Source: Geosiphon pyriformis
Taxonomy: Eukaryota > Glomeromycota > Glomeromycetes > Archaeosporales > Geosiphonaceae
DNA length: 64,000 nucleotides
Direction: 5' to 3'
Assembly (NCBI GenBank): GCA_016748015.1
Contig: JAAOMT010000659.1
Span: forward strand, 446,241-510,240
Each line of letters opens with the position of its first letter. The stretch's first letter is position 1. Below are positions 34,001-45,250 of the stretch, one piece after another. The translations under genes were made by a program, and so were the position numbers. Under the pieces are notes generated by a model. That model made no database searches. It was not told the origin of the DNA and worked only from the letters and a program-made list of their open reading frames with translations.

Positions 34001-34263
34001 TTGTTTACGATCTTGACCGGAAACAAGTTTTGGCATTTGCGAAAGAGAATCCTCACATAAGAAAACATTTAGAAGTGCAAGAGAGAAAGAGAAAACTCGA
34101 AGAAGTAAGCAATCTATATTTTTTCTTACGATTGTTTATGTTTAGTTTTTAACCATTCTGTGCAATTTGTTAGGTGATGGATAAGCTAAATTATTTGGTA
34201 AGGCGGCAGCGAGATATGGAGGGAAAAACTAAGCAATATAATAGAAAAGGGTCAGGATATTAA
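31070..34263 (+). CDS. MGM1: Mitochondrial dynamin-like GTPase Mgm1/OPA1, five exons
   Basis: Inner-membrane GTPase that drives inner-membrane fusion and cristae shaping. Exons 31070-31439, 31528-32077, 32147-32926, 32997-34104 and 34174-34263 give 965 residues in frame. The N terminus is Arg/Ser-rich, as in mitochondrial targeting signals. A hydrophobic segment follows ([16 protein letters not shown]), where the rhomboid protease Pcp1 cuts orthologues. The G domain is complete: G-S-Q-S-S-G-K-S-S (P-loop), switch I after [17 protein letters not shown] and T-K-M-D. Middle and GED-like regions fill the C-terminal half. An acidic (E-E-G-E-E-E-E-E) loop lies before the G domain, and a Ser-rich insert near 33660-33730 splits the helical stalk. 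The last exon codes 29 basic residues. Confidence 0.94.
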
Positions 34264-35797
34264 TAGGATAACTTAATAATACATAATTTAGGTCATGTCC
34301 CATCAGACATACTCATGTATAGCAAAATAAATTTTTCAGAACAATGCGAATTTAGCACAACTCTCGTGAATACACGATATCCCTAATTTTCATAATTAGT
34401 AATGATGATCACGAATAACATGTCTTTCATCGAATCGAGTTCAAGTTGCTTGTGCAAGTATTCAATTGCTAGTTAATAACATTTGAGAGTGTCTTTAGAA
34501 ATTGAATACGAAAAATTTTTAGATTTAAAATTATTTTTTAGATAGAATTATACATTGGGAAAAGATTAATTTAATAATGAAGAACTAGGCGTTGAAAATA
34601 AGTTTTAGCATTATTTATTTATTAAAAAATTATATTATATTTATTTAGGTTATATTATATTTTAAAAAATTCTAGTATTAATATTATTTACAAAGTTTTA
34701 TTTTGTAAAACATATTGGTATCAAAATAAAAATTTATTTTGGTTAAACACAATAAAACTAATTATAATTTTATAAATAAGCTGTAAACAATTAATATAAT
34801 TTTGGGTTTTATGTAACTGTTTTATTTTATATTTAATATTTTTAAATGTATATTTTGATTTAATTTTTTATTGCTATTTAATTATATATGTATATATTAA
34901 TGTTTTTGTTTGTATTATATTATATATTTATTATAATTTTACAATATATTAATATTAATATTAATAAACATGTACTTATTTTCAATTATTAAATTAGTTT
35001 TTAAATATATTTATTTTTAAACCAATTAATAAAAATTTAATAATTGCAAATATTGTTTTAAATTAATATTTTATTAAATTAAATTTGACTTATCAATATT
35101 ATTTTTTAATTTTAGATAAAAAAACAAAACAAATTAAAATTTATTAAATTATTATAATATGATAAGCTAATTTGCAAATTGATAAATTTTTATTAACTTT
35201 ATATTTAAGTAAATATATATATAAATTTATTATGTTTAAATTCAATAATATATATACATAATTAATTGTTTAAATCACAATTTTATATTTTGTACATAAT
35301 TAAAAAATTAGTTTTTTTTGTTTTAATATTTAAGGCAATTAGTTTTTATGTTAATAAGTAAAACTTTAAATATTAATTCTTTTATTTTTATTTTTATTTT
35401 TTTAATTATTAAAATATTATAAATAATTTATTAATTAAATATTTTTAATTTTGTTATATCTTAAAAACTATAAAATACTTATATTTTTTTCTTGGTAAAT
35501 TTTCAAATTTTCAAAAGATAATAAAAAGTAAACAAAATATTTTTAGACTTTAATTATAGCTTTAGTAAAAAAATTTAATTAAATTTTACAGCTGTTTTTT
35601 AATAATAATAAAATGTTTACATGTTTTTTTATATGCTATTTTAAGTAAATTATATATACTAATTAATAATTAAAAATAACAAGTTTTCATAAACACAAAC
35701 TTTATTTTATAAAATTTTACTTTTAAATTTTATATTTATTTAAAAAATTATTAAATTAACTTATCTTTTTTGCTAAATTAATTCATTTACAACATAT
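34264..35797. other. AT desert downstream of MGM1
   Basis: After about 150 bp of 3' flank the sequence becomes almost pure A/T with no coding frame or recognisable repeat. It resembles the stretches 13944-16200 and 42672-43795 in composition. Confidence 0.75.
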
Positions 35798-35808
35798 AAT
35801 ATTATTTA
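35798..35808. repeat. Target-site duplication, left copy
   Basis: AATATTATTTA immediately before the 5' end of the LINE; the exact copy follows its A-rich tail at 42661-42671. AT richness weakens it, but both copies sit flush with the element ends. Confidence 0.7.
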
Positions 35809-35967
35809 AAAAAAATAAAAAATAAACTCTTTTTCTTCTTTATCCCAAATTCCTAAAAAAGAGTCATATTTTGAAAGTAGTTTTTTGTTTTTCACTTGCT
35901 GTACCTCAACATTTCTCTTATAAATAATCTCTTTATTGTGGACTTGGAAGCTGCTTCTGGCAGTAGT

Positions 35968-37845
35968 ATGTCGAATAAGAAAGCTCCTGTTGGTGCTTCT
36001 TCTGGTTTTGTTGGTGGTTCCTCCTCTCAAAAAAAAAGAATTTCCCTTTGCCATATGGATCAGTCTGGTAATAGAAACAAAGCTGCTTTGGCCAAATCTA
36101 TTTCTGGTGGGAGTCAATACTCGGATATGGAAAGTGATTCTGGTGACAGTGTTGCTGGTGGCATCTTGGCTGGTGGTAATGATGGTTCTCTTCTTGGCTC
36201 GGCTGCAACTATGTTTAAGACAAAGAGAGTTAAGAATAATTTGGACTGTGGCTCCCCTCTTGGTTCGTTAGATTACAACATAGATGATGATGATGGCGGT
36301 CCTCTCCCCTCTCCTCTTGGTATTCCTTTAGAAAAAATGTGGTTGGATCCCAAGATTGTTAAATCTCAAGTGGAAGTTGCTGTTAAGAAATCCTTTGCAT
36401 TAGATATTAATCTCTTGGCTGTGGAAGACAAATCGGTGACTGTAAAAACTCAATTGATCAGAAAATTGTTTTTAAAAATCAACGGTTTTGGGGGGACCAC
36501 TACCCTCTCAAATTTTGAAGGGATCATCAGATCGACGTTTACTTCATCAGAGAGCATGGAAAAGACCGCATCATTGGCCAAAAAAAATAACATCATAGTA
36601 AACAGCGATCTTAAGAGACAAGGAATTCACTCAGATCGGGCCATAGTAATCAAGGAAATTTCCATGGACATGCCAAAGGAAATAATCATTGCCGTAGTAT
36701 CCGAATATGGTCAGATAGTGTCTATCAAAGTCCAGTTAATTGGGCTATGGCAGAAGGCTGTGGTGGAGTTTGCTGAATCTAGCCAGGCTGATCTGTTGGC
36801 ATCAAAATGGTCTTTCCTAATTGGGAAAGATTCTGTGCATGTGGCCAAGACTGTGGGAGATCGTGAGACATGGGCTTTTAGGGATCAATTCAGGGTGCTT
36901 CTGTTCACTTTGCCAGTGGGAACGACAGCTCATGACCTTGAGAATCTTTTGGAAGGGGCTGGTGGGAAAACTTGTGTCATCAATCATTTATTGGAGACTA
37001 GCAACAGAACACACTGTGCTGTGGTATGTTTTGAATCTGATGAAGCTATGGAATCAGCCTTTCACACAGAGCCAATCTTGGGTGGAGTGAAACTCTCATG
37101 GGCTAGGTTGAATTTGGTTCGCTGTGAACGGTATGAGAAGTTTGGTCATTCTGCCTTGGAATGTGATGCTGAGGTTGCATCAGATTCTCAGTCACACAAA
37201 TCTTTTAAAAAGCCTGCTAACTTGGATACTCGTCTCCAGTTGGCCAAATTATATGCTAAAAAGAAGGTTTCGATCTCTTGTCCTGTCGCTTTTGGAGGCA
37301 AATCCTGGGCCCAAGTGGTCTCAGTTGCTTCGGTCTCTTATGTTTCTCTTGATGGCTCTGGTTCTGGTTCTTTGCTCTTTGGTGCTTTAAGTTCTGGTAA
37401 TACCCCTCCTCCTCCCTCTATGGTTGATGCCCCCTTGGGTGTACGTTTGGCACATTTGGAACACTCTGTAGAGCTTTTATCTGATCAAATTTCGAACATT
37501 CTTCTTCATTTTGACAATCTCAGTTTGGTGCCTTTAGTTTCTCCTTCTAATATGATTCCTCTGGTGGATACTCTTCAACCGTCTGTCTCTGGTTCTCTCA
37601 TGGTGGCTAACTCTGACTTGGATTCCAACATGGTGTTAGACATTCCTTTGACTCAATCCATTTCTTTTCCTTCTGGCAATGATAATTCTCAATTGGGTCA
37701 TAGCAGTTCCAAGATGCTGACTTCTAAAATTAGTGTTTTAGAATCAAAGTTGGTTGCTCTCGATGCCTCCATTGGTTCGATTTTGGCGAAGTTAGAGCAA
37801 ATGTGTGCTGGTTCGGGTCCTCTGGTCCTTTCCTCATCTCAATGA
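35968..37845 (+). CDS. LINE ORF1 nucleic-acid-binding protein
   Basis: Open frame of 625 residues starting M-S-N-K-K-A-P-V-G (first ATG in the frame). The N terminus is Gly/Ser-rich, with an acidic run (D-D-D-D-G-G-P-L-P-S-P) near residue 110. Two RRM-like halves follow, one with V-V-S-E-Y-G-Q-I-V-S-I-K-V, the next with F-R-V-L-L-F-T-L-P-V-G-T-T. Then comes a zinc-knuckle remnant C-E-R-Y-E-K-F-G-H-S-A-L-E-C, where the second Cys of C-x2-C-x4-H-x4-C is Tyr (TGT to TAT, a G-to-A change). The C terminus has a predicted coiled coil (L-E-H-S-V-E-L-L and K-I-S-V-L-E-S-K-L-V-A-L). ORF1 proteins bind element RNA and chaperone its reverse transcription. The stop overlaps the ORF2 start as ATGA. Confidence 0.82.
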   Translation: MSNKKAPVGASSGFVGGSSSQKKRISLCHMDQSGNRNKAALAKSISGGSQYSDMESDSGDSVAGGILAGGNDGSLLGSAATMFKTKRVKNNLDCGSPLGSLDYNIDDDDGGPLPSPLGIPLEKMWLDPKIVKSQVEVAVKKSFALDINLLAVEDKSVTVKTQLIRKLFLKINGFGGTTTLSNFEGIIRSTFTSSESMEKTASLAKKNNIIVNSDLKRQGIHSDRAIVIKEISMDMPKEIIIAVVSEYGQIVSIKVQLIGLWQKAVVEFAESSQADLLASKWSFLIGKDSVHVAKTVGDRETWAFRDQFRVLLFTLPVGTTAHDLENLLEGAGGKTCVINHLLETSNRTHCAVVCFESDEAMESAFHTEPILGGVKLSWARLNLVRCERYEKFGHSALECDAEVASDSQSHKSFKKPANLDTRLQLAKLYAKKKVSISCPVAFGGKSWAQVVSVASVSYVSLDGSGSGSLLFGALSSGNTPPPPSMVDAPLGVRLAHLEHSVELLSDQISNILLHFDNLSLVPLVSPSNMIPLVDTLQPSVSGSLMVANSDLDSNMVLDIPLTQSISFPSGNDNSQLGHSSSKMLTSKISVLESKLVALDASIGSILAKLEQMCAGSGPLVLSSSQ

Positions 37846-40800
37846 CCAGTTATATTTGGAAAATTGCCATGTGCAATGTTAGGGGTATGAACAATCCTAC
37901 AAAACAGGAGGATATTATTTGTTGGCATAAAAAAATGAACAATGTGATTTCAATTGTTATTGAGACTAAGTTGAAAGATGGGGTTTGCCCTTGGATTATG
38001 AATAAGTTTGTTGGCATCCAGGTTTTTACTTCTGGTTTGAGTTCTGGTCACATGGATTCTGGGGTCGCAATCATTATGAACAATTTCTTGGCTCGGCATG
38101 TGTGTAATGTGTTAGACATTCCTGGCCGGTTTCTCTCTATTAAGCTTCTCTTCAAAAATAAGCTGTCTGTGTCAATTTTGGGGCTATATGCTGGATCATT
38201 TTTGGCAGTACATTTCTCTCAGGCAGATGATATCAATTCTTTGATCGCAAGGACAGTAAATGAGTTTTCCTTCATCATCTTGGGTGGTGACTTCAATGAA
38301 GATGGTTCTTACAAAAGTGCCAGCTTAAGAAAATGCTTTGATTTGGGTTTGGTCAACTCTTTGAATGGAAGCATGTTTGGAAAGGAAGCTACGTGGAATA
38401 ATTCTCATGGGGTGGCTAAAATTATTGATTATGTGTTTGTGTCGTCAAGTCTTGTTAACGCAATTTTGGGTCATAATGTATCTGGTGTCGAAGAGTATTT
38501 TAACACTGATCATAAAGCCGTTTCTGTTTCCGTGGGTCTTGGTGGTTTGCTGAATGTGCAGTTGAACTCATTGCATAATCAGATGAATAAAGATCGCTGG
38601 AAGTACAATTTTGCAAATGCTGATGATGCCAATTGGATCAAGTTTAAAGAGGATACTTCAGCAAATGCTGCCATGTTCCATGATGAATTTTATGCTGCCA
38701 AGATATGTTTGGACCTGGACACAATGTGGAGTCACCTTTGCCAAGTGGTGTGTTTGTCGGCTGAAAACGTTTTCAAAAAAAAATAGTTTAAGAGTTTTGA
38801 CAGTGTTTATAATAGAGTATTATCTAGATTTCACAAATTAGAACTTTTGGTGTCAAAGATTGTCAAAGCCTCTCATCTGGTCTCTCATGAAGAATTTATT
38901 TCTCTACTTGACACATAGAAGGGAATTGATACTGCTAATGCTTCTGTTGTGGAGTCTCTCTTTCTTTTAGGTTCTCATTTTGATACCATTCATTCAGCTT
39001 TGGCCAAGATAAGGAAATCTTACCGTTCATCTAAGTTGTCAGAGTCAAACCGTGCAAAAGAATCTCAGATCAAGTTGGCAATTGACAAAAAAATGGAGAG
39101 TTTTGAGTTGAACAAAGGTCATACTGTACGTAGTGTTTTGGAATGACCCTTCCACAAGGTGGTTTTAGATCATTTGGTGGTAGGGGATGAAATGGTGTTG
39201 GATCCTGCTCCTGTGAAGTCTAAGGTGGATGAAATTATGGAAGGCTAGACTAGAAAGTGAAGGGTGGTGCTTGACGTTAATAATGAGTGGTTTCGCCAGT
39301 ATCGTCCTTTGGGTTATGTTTTTGATGAAGCTTTTTCTGGTGTAATGGGTTTGATCAACTTCAACGAATTGTTTGGGATTGTTTCCAACCTGCCAGATGG
39401 CAAAGCTGCTGGCCTTTTGGATATTTCAAATGAGCTTTGGAAACATTGCAATGTTTCAGTCCTTAATATGCTCTTGGTGCTTTTGAACTCTTGTCTGTCT
39501 AAGAAATCTGTCCTTGGCCCTTGGAGAGAAGCTTGGGTTTCGATGATTCCCAAACCATATGAATGGGAGAATGTTCTTACAAATACTCATCCTATTGCAC
39601 TAATTGAGACAGCTCGCAAGATTCTCTCCAAAATACTCTCAGACAAGATTTCTTCAGCATGCAGCACTCATGATGTCCTTCGTGATAACAATTTTTTGGT
39701 TTTGAAAGATACAACGACACAGTCCCCCATTTTTGCAGTTGGTTCGGTTGTTGAAGATGCCCTGGAAAAGAACAGAGAGCTTTGGCTGGTCTTGCAGAAT
39801 ATGAAAAAGGCGTATAATTCAGTTGGCTGGGAGCATTTGGAGAAGTGTTTGGTCAGAATTAAAATGTGTAACAAGTTTATTCGGTTTTTTGGTGGCATTC
39901 ACAGAGGTTGCACTAATCGAGTCATGACAGATTTTGGTTTAACAGATGGTTATTGTGTCCATGATGGTTTAGATCAGGGAGAGGTTTTTTTCCCTCTCCT
40001 GTGGCGCATTTTTTATGATCCCCTTTTGTGCGAAGTCAAGCGTCAGAAGAGTGTCTGTGGGTATAGGCTAATTTCTCATTTTGTTTCCAAAAGTGGTTGT
40101 GTTGAATCACAAGCTGGGCTTTCTTCCTATTTTGCCGCTGGCACCTTTGTTGATGATACAATTTAGATGGGCAGTAGTCAGAGTGCAACTCAACACATTT
40201 TGAACATTGCTAGTGAGTTTTTTCGGATTAATAACATCTCAATAAACAATGACAAAACAGTAGCTATTCCTATCAATTGTAAAGTTAGAAATTCCGCTCT
40301 TTTTATTAGTGGTTCTCCTATCTCTGTTGCCAAAAAAGGTGAATCCCATCAGTATCTGGGCATATTTCTGTCAACTGAAGGCCTTTTCAAACCCAGTTTA
40401 GCTAAGGTGTATTCAGATGTTTGTTTCTTTACAAATTTGGTTCTTAAAAAGGCTATCTCTGATAAGCAGTTCTTATATTTGGTTTCAGTGGTTCTTCAAC
40501 CTATAATTAGCTACAGAACACAATTTAGCTTTGTTCCTATAGGCATTTGCAACAAGTGAGATGCTATAATTTGTAAGAGCCTGAAGCTTAAATCTGGACT
40601 TCCACTCGATTTTCCTAGTGATTCAATTTACCACCCCTCCTTTTATGGTTTAAGATCTTTCTTGCAAATTCAGTCTGAAGGCAAGATTGCTTCTCTTATT
40701 AATTTTGCCAACTCTGGTGGGATTGTGGGTCGTTTGTTCTCTCATAGGTCTCATAACCTGCAGGTTTTATGTTGGCACCCTATTCATCTGTTGAGTTTTC

Positions 40801-42530
40801 TTGTTTGCATTTGTGTTAGTGCCTCTAATAATTTTTTGGCAGGTTTGGTTTATGTGCTTTATAATTGCAAATTGTTCTTGGGTAGATCCTTTCCCAATTC
40901 CTTTCGTGCTGATAGTGGAATGCCCATGTCAACTGTTTTGGGTGAATCAGTGTTTTCTAGGTGTCTCCCCTCACTTTGGCAGTATGGGGTGGTCTTTGAA
41001 GACCAACTTCATGATCATTATGGTACTGTCTTTGATTGGTCTACATTTAAGCGATGGAAGAAACTCGACCCCCATGGCCCTATTCCTAAGTAGTTCAGAC
41101 TTTCTGCTGTGTTTCTTGCTGGAGAGGATTTCTCTTCTGCCTGCATCCCTCTTCTTGCTAATATTGGTCCCTTGAACATTCTGGGTTTCTCTGGTTTTGT
41201 GTCTGTCTGCAATCGTCTTTCACAAGTCAATGCAAGGGTGTTATCAGTTTACACTGATGAGTCATTGAGAAATTTGGGTACAGTTGGCTGTGAAGTGGGT
41301 GCTGCGGCCTTTTTCGAGAACATTGGTATAGGTTTGGGTGTTGGCGTGTCTGGGTTGATGTCATCTACTATGGCTGAGTTACAGGCAATTGCATTGGCTC
41401 TCGAGTGTGTTCCTGTTTTTAGTAATGTACATTTATTTTCGGATAGTCAGTCTGCTTTGGATGCTTGCAAATCGGAATTGGGTTTGATGGTTCCTGATTT
41501 CCATAATCGGTGTTGGGTTGAGCGTTGGCACATTGCCAACGTCATATACAGTAAGGGCCTAAAAGTTACCTGGCACAAAATCAAAGGTCATTCTGGGATT
41601 TCGGGAAACGAGCATGCTGATGTAATTGCCGGTGCTGTTTCTGTTTCTGACTGGTTTTTTTCTCTTCGCCTGGATGAACACTTTTTGATGGCTGATGGCA
41701 ATGTTGTCTCTGGCAATTCAAGGCACTTCGTCTGTGACACTTTTTGTGCCATGTGTCATGCACGTTGGAAGGTGAGATCTGGTTCTAAATTTTTGCCTGT
41801 CGACTTGTGTGCTAATGTTGATTGGTTCCGCTCTTCTTTGGTGTGGCATCCTGATTTGCATATGGCTACTGGTTTCACTAGCAAGATTTCGGCTAATGCG
41901 CGCTCTTATTTTATGAAGGCTTTACATCATTGGTTGTCTGTGGCTATTCGAAAACAGCTTTATAATAGACTTTATCCCAGTATGTTGTGTCTATATTGTG
42001 GTAATGTAGAGATGTTGGATCATGTTTTTTCTTGTAAGGTCAATGATTCTGCTCGGCGTCAGTTGTTAAATTCTTACATGAACACTTGGAAAACACTTTC
42101 TGGTTCTTCTGTCTCTTCTTCAGTTTTGTTGCAGTTGTTGTCGTCTTGTGTTTCAGGGTCCTTAGTATCCATGGCCCTCCATAAGGGTTTTGTTTTTGAT
42201 GAATAGTTTGGTGAAGCTGTCTCTGTCTTCCATAATTCCAAGGTGGCATGTTTGGAGGTTGTTAATTTTGTGCGTTCTCTTGGCCTTGCTTTTAGAGATG
42301 AGATCTGATTGATTTGGGCCAAACACCATGCCTATATGGAAAAGCATGGACTGATTCCTTTGGATGGTTCGTCTTCTACTTCAGTCTCTGGTTTGACTTC
42401 ATGGCTTTCCGCTGGTGTGGTTGATTTGCTTGGTATTAATAAAGCTTTTGGTGTGTATTTTGGTTTTCACAAGTTTTGTATGTTTTTTTCTGGCATTGGT
42501 GATTCAGCTTCTGTCTATATAGCTGCGTAG
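37842..42530 (+). pseudogene. LINE ORF2: endonuclease, RT, RNase H (ten nonsense codons)
   Basis: One continuous frame (codon start divisible by 3) from the ATG at 37842 to the TAG at 42528. The APE-type endonuclease has C-N-V-R-G, E-T-K-L, G-G-D-F-N-E-D, I-D-Y-V-F-V-S and T-D-H-K. RT (from about 39330) has D-G-K-A-A-G-L, G-L-D-Q-G-E motif B and the catalytic F-V-D-D at 40146-40157. RNase H has Y-T-D, A-E-L-Q-A, S-D-S-Q-S-A and G-N-E-H-A-D. The end carries C-L-Y-C-G-N-V-E-M-L-D-H-V-F-S-C. Premature stops lie at 38784, 38916, 39144, 39246, 39258, 40164 (just after F-V-D-D-T-I), 40557, 41091, 42204 and 42306; all are TAG or TGA. The usual Gly in the RNase H motif Y-T-D-G-S is Glu, again G-to-A. 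Confidence 0.88.
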
Positions 42531-42660
42531 TGTTGTCCTGACTGGCCCAAGTGGCTGGTCACGTGTAGAAAGTGCATGATTCACGCCTAGTTTAGATCAT
42601 TTCTTTGATGTATAGTGCTAGGTTGTGTGTAGACCTCACTCGTTAAATAAAATAAAAAAA

Positions 42661-42671
42661 AATATTATTTA
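42661..42671. repeat. Target-site duplication, right copy
   Basis: AATATTATTTA directly after the A-rich LINE tail, identical to 35798-35808. Confidence 0.7.
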
Positions 42672-43795
42672 TATCATAGTTTTATATTCAATTATATATA
42701 AAAACATATTAATAATTAGGAAGCTTTAAAATAAACTTAATAAGTTTTCTTTTAATTTTATAAGTAATTATATCTTTTTATAAATTACAGATTATACTTA
42801 TATAATATTACTATTTTCTAAAACATTATATAGCTTTTGTAATATTTTTATATACTCTCAAGAATATATAGTTACAAAACAATACTTTGTTGCTAATAAT
42901 ACTTATATTATTTTCAAATATAATTGAAAAAATAAATATAATGTTTTTAAAAAACTAGTATTAAAAAATTAACAATAAAAAACAACAATTTGTTTAATAA
43001 ACTATTTTTTACTATATATAAATAATTATTTAAAGCTAATGAATTCTAATATTTAATAATTTATAATATCAAACATAATTATAAGCTATTTAATAATATT
43101 GCTAAATATTTTATTATTCAATAACTTAAATTTAAACAAAAAGTATTAATTTTATAAATTTTAAGTATAAACATTGTACTAAAGACAATTTTAATAATAT
43201 TACAACCAAAAAATTTTAAACAATATATAACTTCAAAAACTATTTATAATAAATAAACATATTTTTAAAAAATAAACTCAATTAATTTAGATTTTAATTA
43301 CATTTTTTATAATTAAAAATATTTTTAATGAATAAATTTGAGAATATTTTTTAAGTATTTTAAATTGCTTTAAACAAAATATTGCTCATTAAAAATTATC
43401 TATTTAATAAAATTTATCTCAATTTAAAATTGTTGAAAATATTTTTTTTAAATTTAAATACATATATATAAAATTTGTAAAAAACAAAGCCATAATATTC
43501 AAATTTGCTTATAATGAAATGTTTTTTAATTTTAGAATATTATAAATTACTTAAGACATAATAAAAAATTAATATATATAATTTATATTCAATTTTATAT
43601 AAGAAAAATTTTATTTTATTTTATTTTAATTAAATTAATATTTATTAGAATTATTAATAAATAAATATTAAAATTCTATATATATTAATATTATGTATTG
43701 TAAGTTAATTTAACAAAAAAAATAAGTCAATTTAATAATTTTTTATATTATTATTTTAAAATTTTATTTATTTATATAAAATATTTTATTATTAT
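42672..43795. other. AT desert between LINEs
   Basis: Almost pure A/T with no coding frame. By position it could hold the lost 3' end of Gypsy D, into which LINE F inserted, but I cannot recognise it. Confidence 0.65.
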
Positions 43796-45250
43796 TAAAT
43801 ATTTAACAAATAAAGTCCAACAGCTATCTAGTATATCAAACCAAACTAAGTGGTTCAAACTAAATACCATTTATGCTTTTATTATATGTGACTAGTTATT
43901 CAAGTCAGACAAAACAATACTAAATATTTATACCAATATATGTATCTCTGTCTAAACCAGAAAAGAAAGAGTATTGTTTATGTCTACCAAAACTAATTGC
44001 AAAAAACTTTACTATATCAAGCAATTAAACTATTTTATTTAATAATATAAATACTATACAACAAGACAAATCTGAAATTATGCCATTATTTTTAACCAAT
44101 TCAGCTTTTTCCATGTTTATTTTATGCTTCAATCTTATGAGTTATATCTTAATCTAATGCAATTTCATCAAATATTTTATATATTCAACAAGAGCAGAAA
44201 CCACCTTCACTTTTTTATCAAAAATTATAACAGTTTCAACATACCAGTTTTTTAGCACAAACATTTTGCAAATTGCCATATACAAACTCATATTTAATAA
44301 ACACTAAAAAAGTGTTTACAGAACAACAGAGAAAGACAAACAGTAAGCATCTACTAATAATATATATTTCTTAAAAGCTTCTACCAAAATATCTTCTTGA
44401 ATACTATTATTATTAGCACAAGCAAAAACATGATCAGATAATTTTACTTTACCATACAATAAATACAGCACATTAAAATATAATTTATTATACAATCTCT
44501 TTTTAACTATTATTAGTAATTATCTATATACAGTCTTTATTAAGTAAGTATATATATATATTTATAGACTTTCTACTAGTAAACTTAAAGAACATATGCA
44601 AGTTAAGATGCCAGACTCTTATAATAGCTAACCAATATATCTTTCTAATTAGCACACTTATAATTACATCAAAACCAGAGCCAGTCTTTTATTAAACACA
44701 ACAAACAAACTTGTACAAATTATAAACAAAATAACAAGTATTGCCAAATACAGCCATATTCTTAGTTATTATAAAATGTTCTTGAATTCCAATTGGCAGA
44801 TAAAAAAAAGAATAAACAGTCTCATCTACTATTTTATTAGCTTAAATATTGTCCAAAATATCTAAATAATCTTTAATTTTTACTTATGTAACAGAAAAAT
44901 TTTATTTTTTAATTAAATTAGCAATATGTTTTCTTTTTATTCAACACTAATTATAAAAGTTTGATGCAGCAAAAAACTCTTAAAAACATATGTATTAATA
45001 GCAAATTGGTTATTCAGATATAAAACCACTAAACAAAAAAATAGAATACACTTTAAAAACAGTATAATAGCTTGTAACTTGGTCATTATAGAAGACAAAA
45101 AACCACACCTTTTAATACCAAAACCTGTATTCATAACTAAAAAGTAAACAGTTGTCTCACTAGCTATTTCAGTAAAACCAATATATTTTAAAAAACTGTT
45201 TGTGTAAACTTTAACAGAATCTGACCAAATCTTAAACAAGTCTCTTTTGC
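43796..45250 (-). mobile_element. Decayed LINE F, 3' part (RNase H to tail)
   Basis: Minus-strand relative of the LINE at 35809-42660. The tail and 3' UTR start at about 43796 and match positions 42520-42650 of that LINE. Upstream, 44937-45239 still reads like its RNase H (V-Y-T-N-S-F-L-K-Y, M-T-K-L-Q-A-I, L-N-N-Q-F-A-I-N). Differences are overwhelmingly C-to-T and G-to-A. The element is interrupted at 45250 by element C and resumes at 55309. Confidence 0.8.

Larger units (their letters stand above)
35809..42660 (+). mobile_element. Full-length LINE with APE endonuclease, RT and RNase H
   Basis: Non-LTR retrotransposon of about 6.85 kb: 5' UTR (35809-35967), ORF1 (35968-37845), ORF2 (37842-42530), short 3' UTR and a tail of the form TAAATAAAATAAAAAAA. 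It is flanked by an 11-bp duplication. Domain content (ORF1 with zinc-knuckle remnant; ORF2 with apurinic-type endonuclease, RT, RNase H and a C-terminal Cys/His motif) fits the I/Tad-like RNase H-bearing groups. ORF1 is open. ORF2 has ten nonsense codons but no frameshift. Decayed relatives are at 11964-12459 and 43796-45250 plus 55309-57840. Confidence 0.9.

Noticed and set aside
40560-40661. An intron in LINE ORF2
   Set aside because: The frame is open through this stretch; only the TGA at 40557 breaks it, and elements of this kind lack introns.
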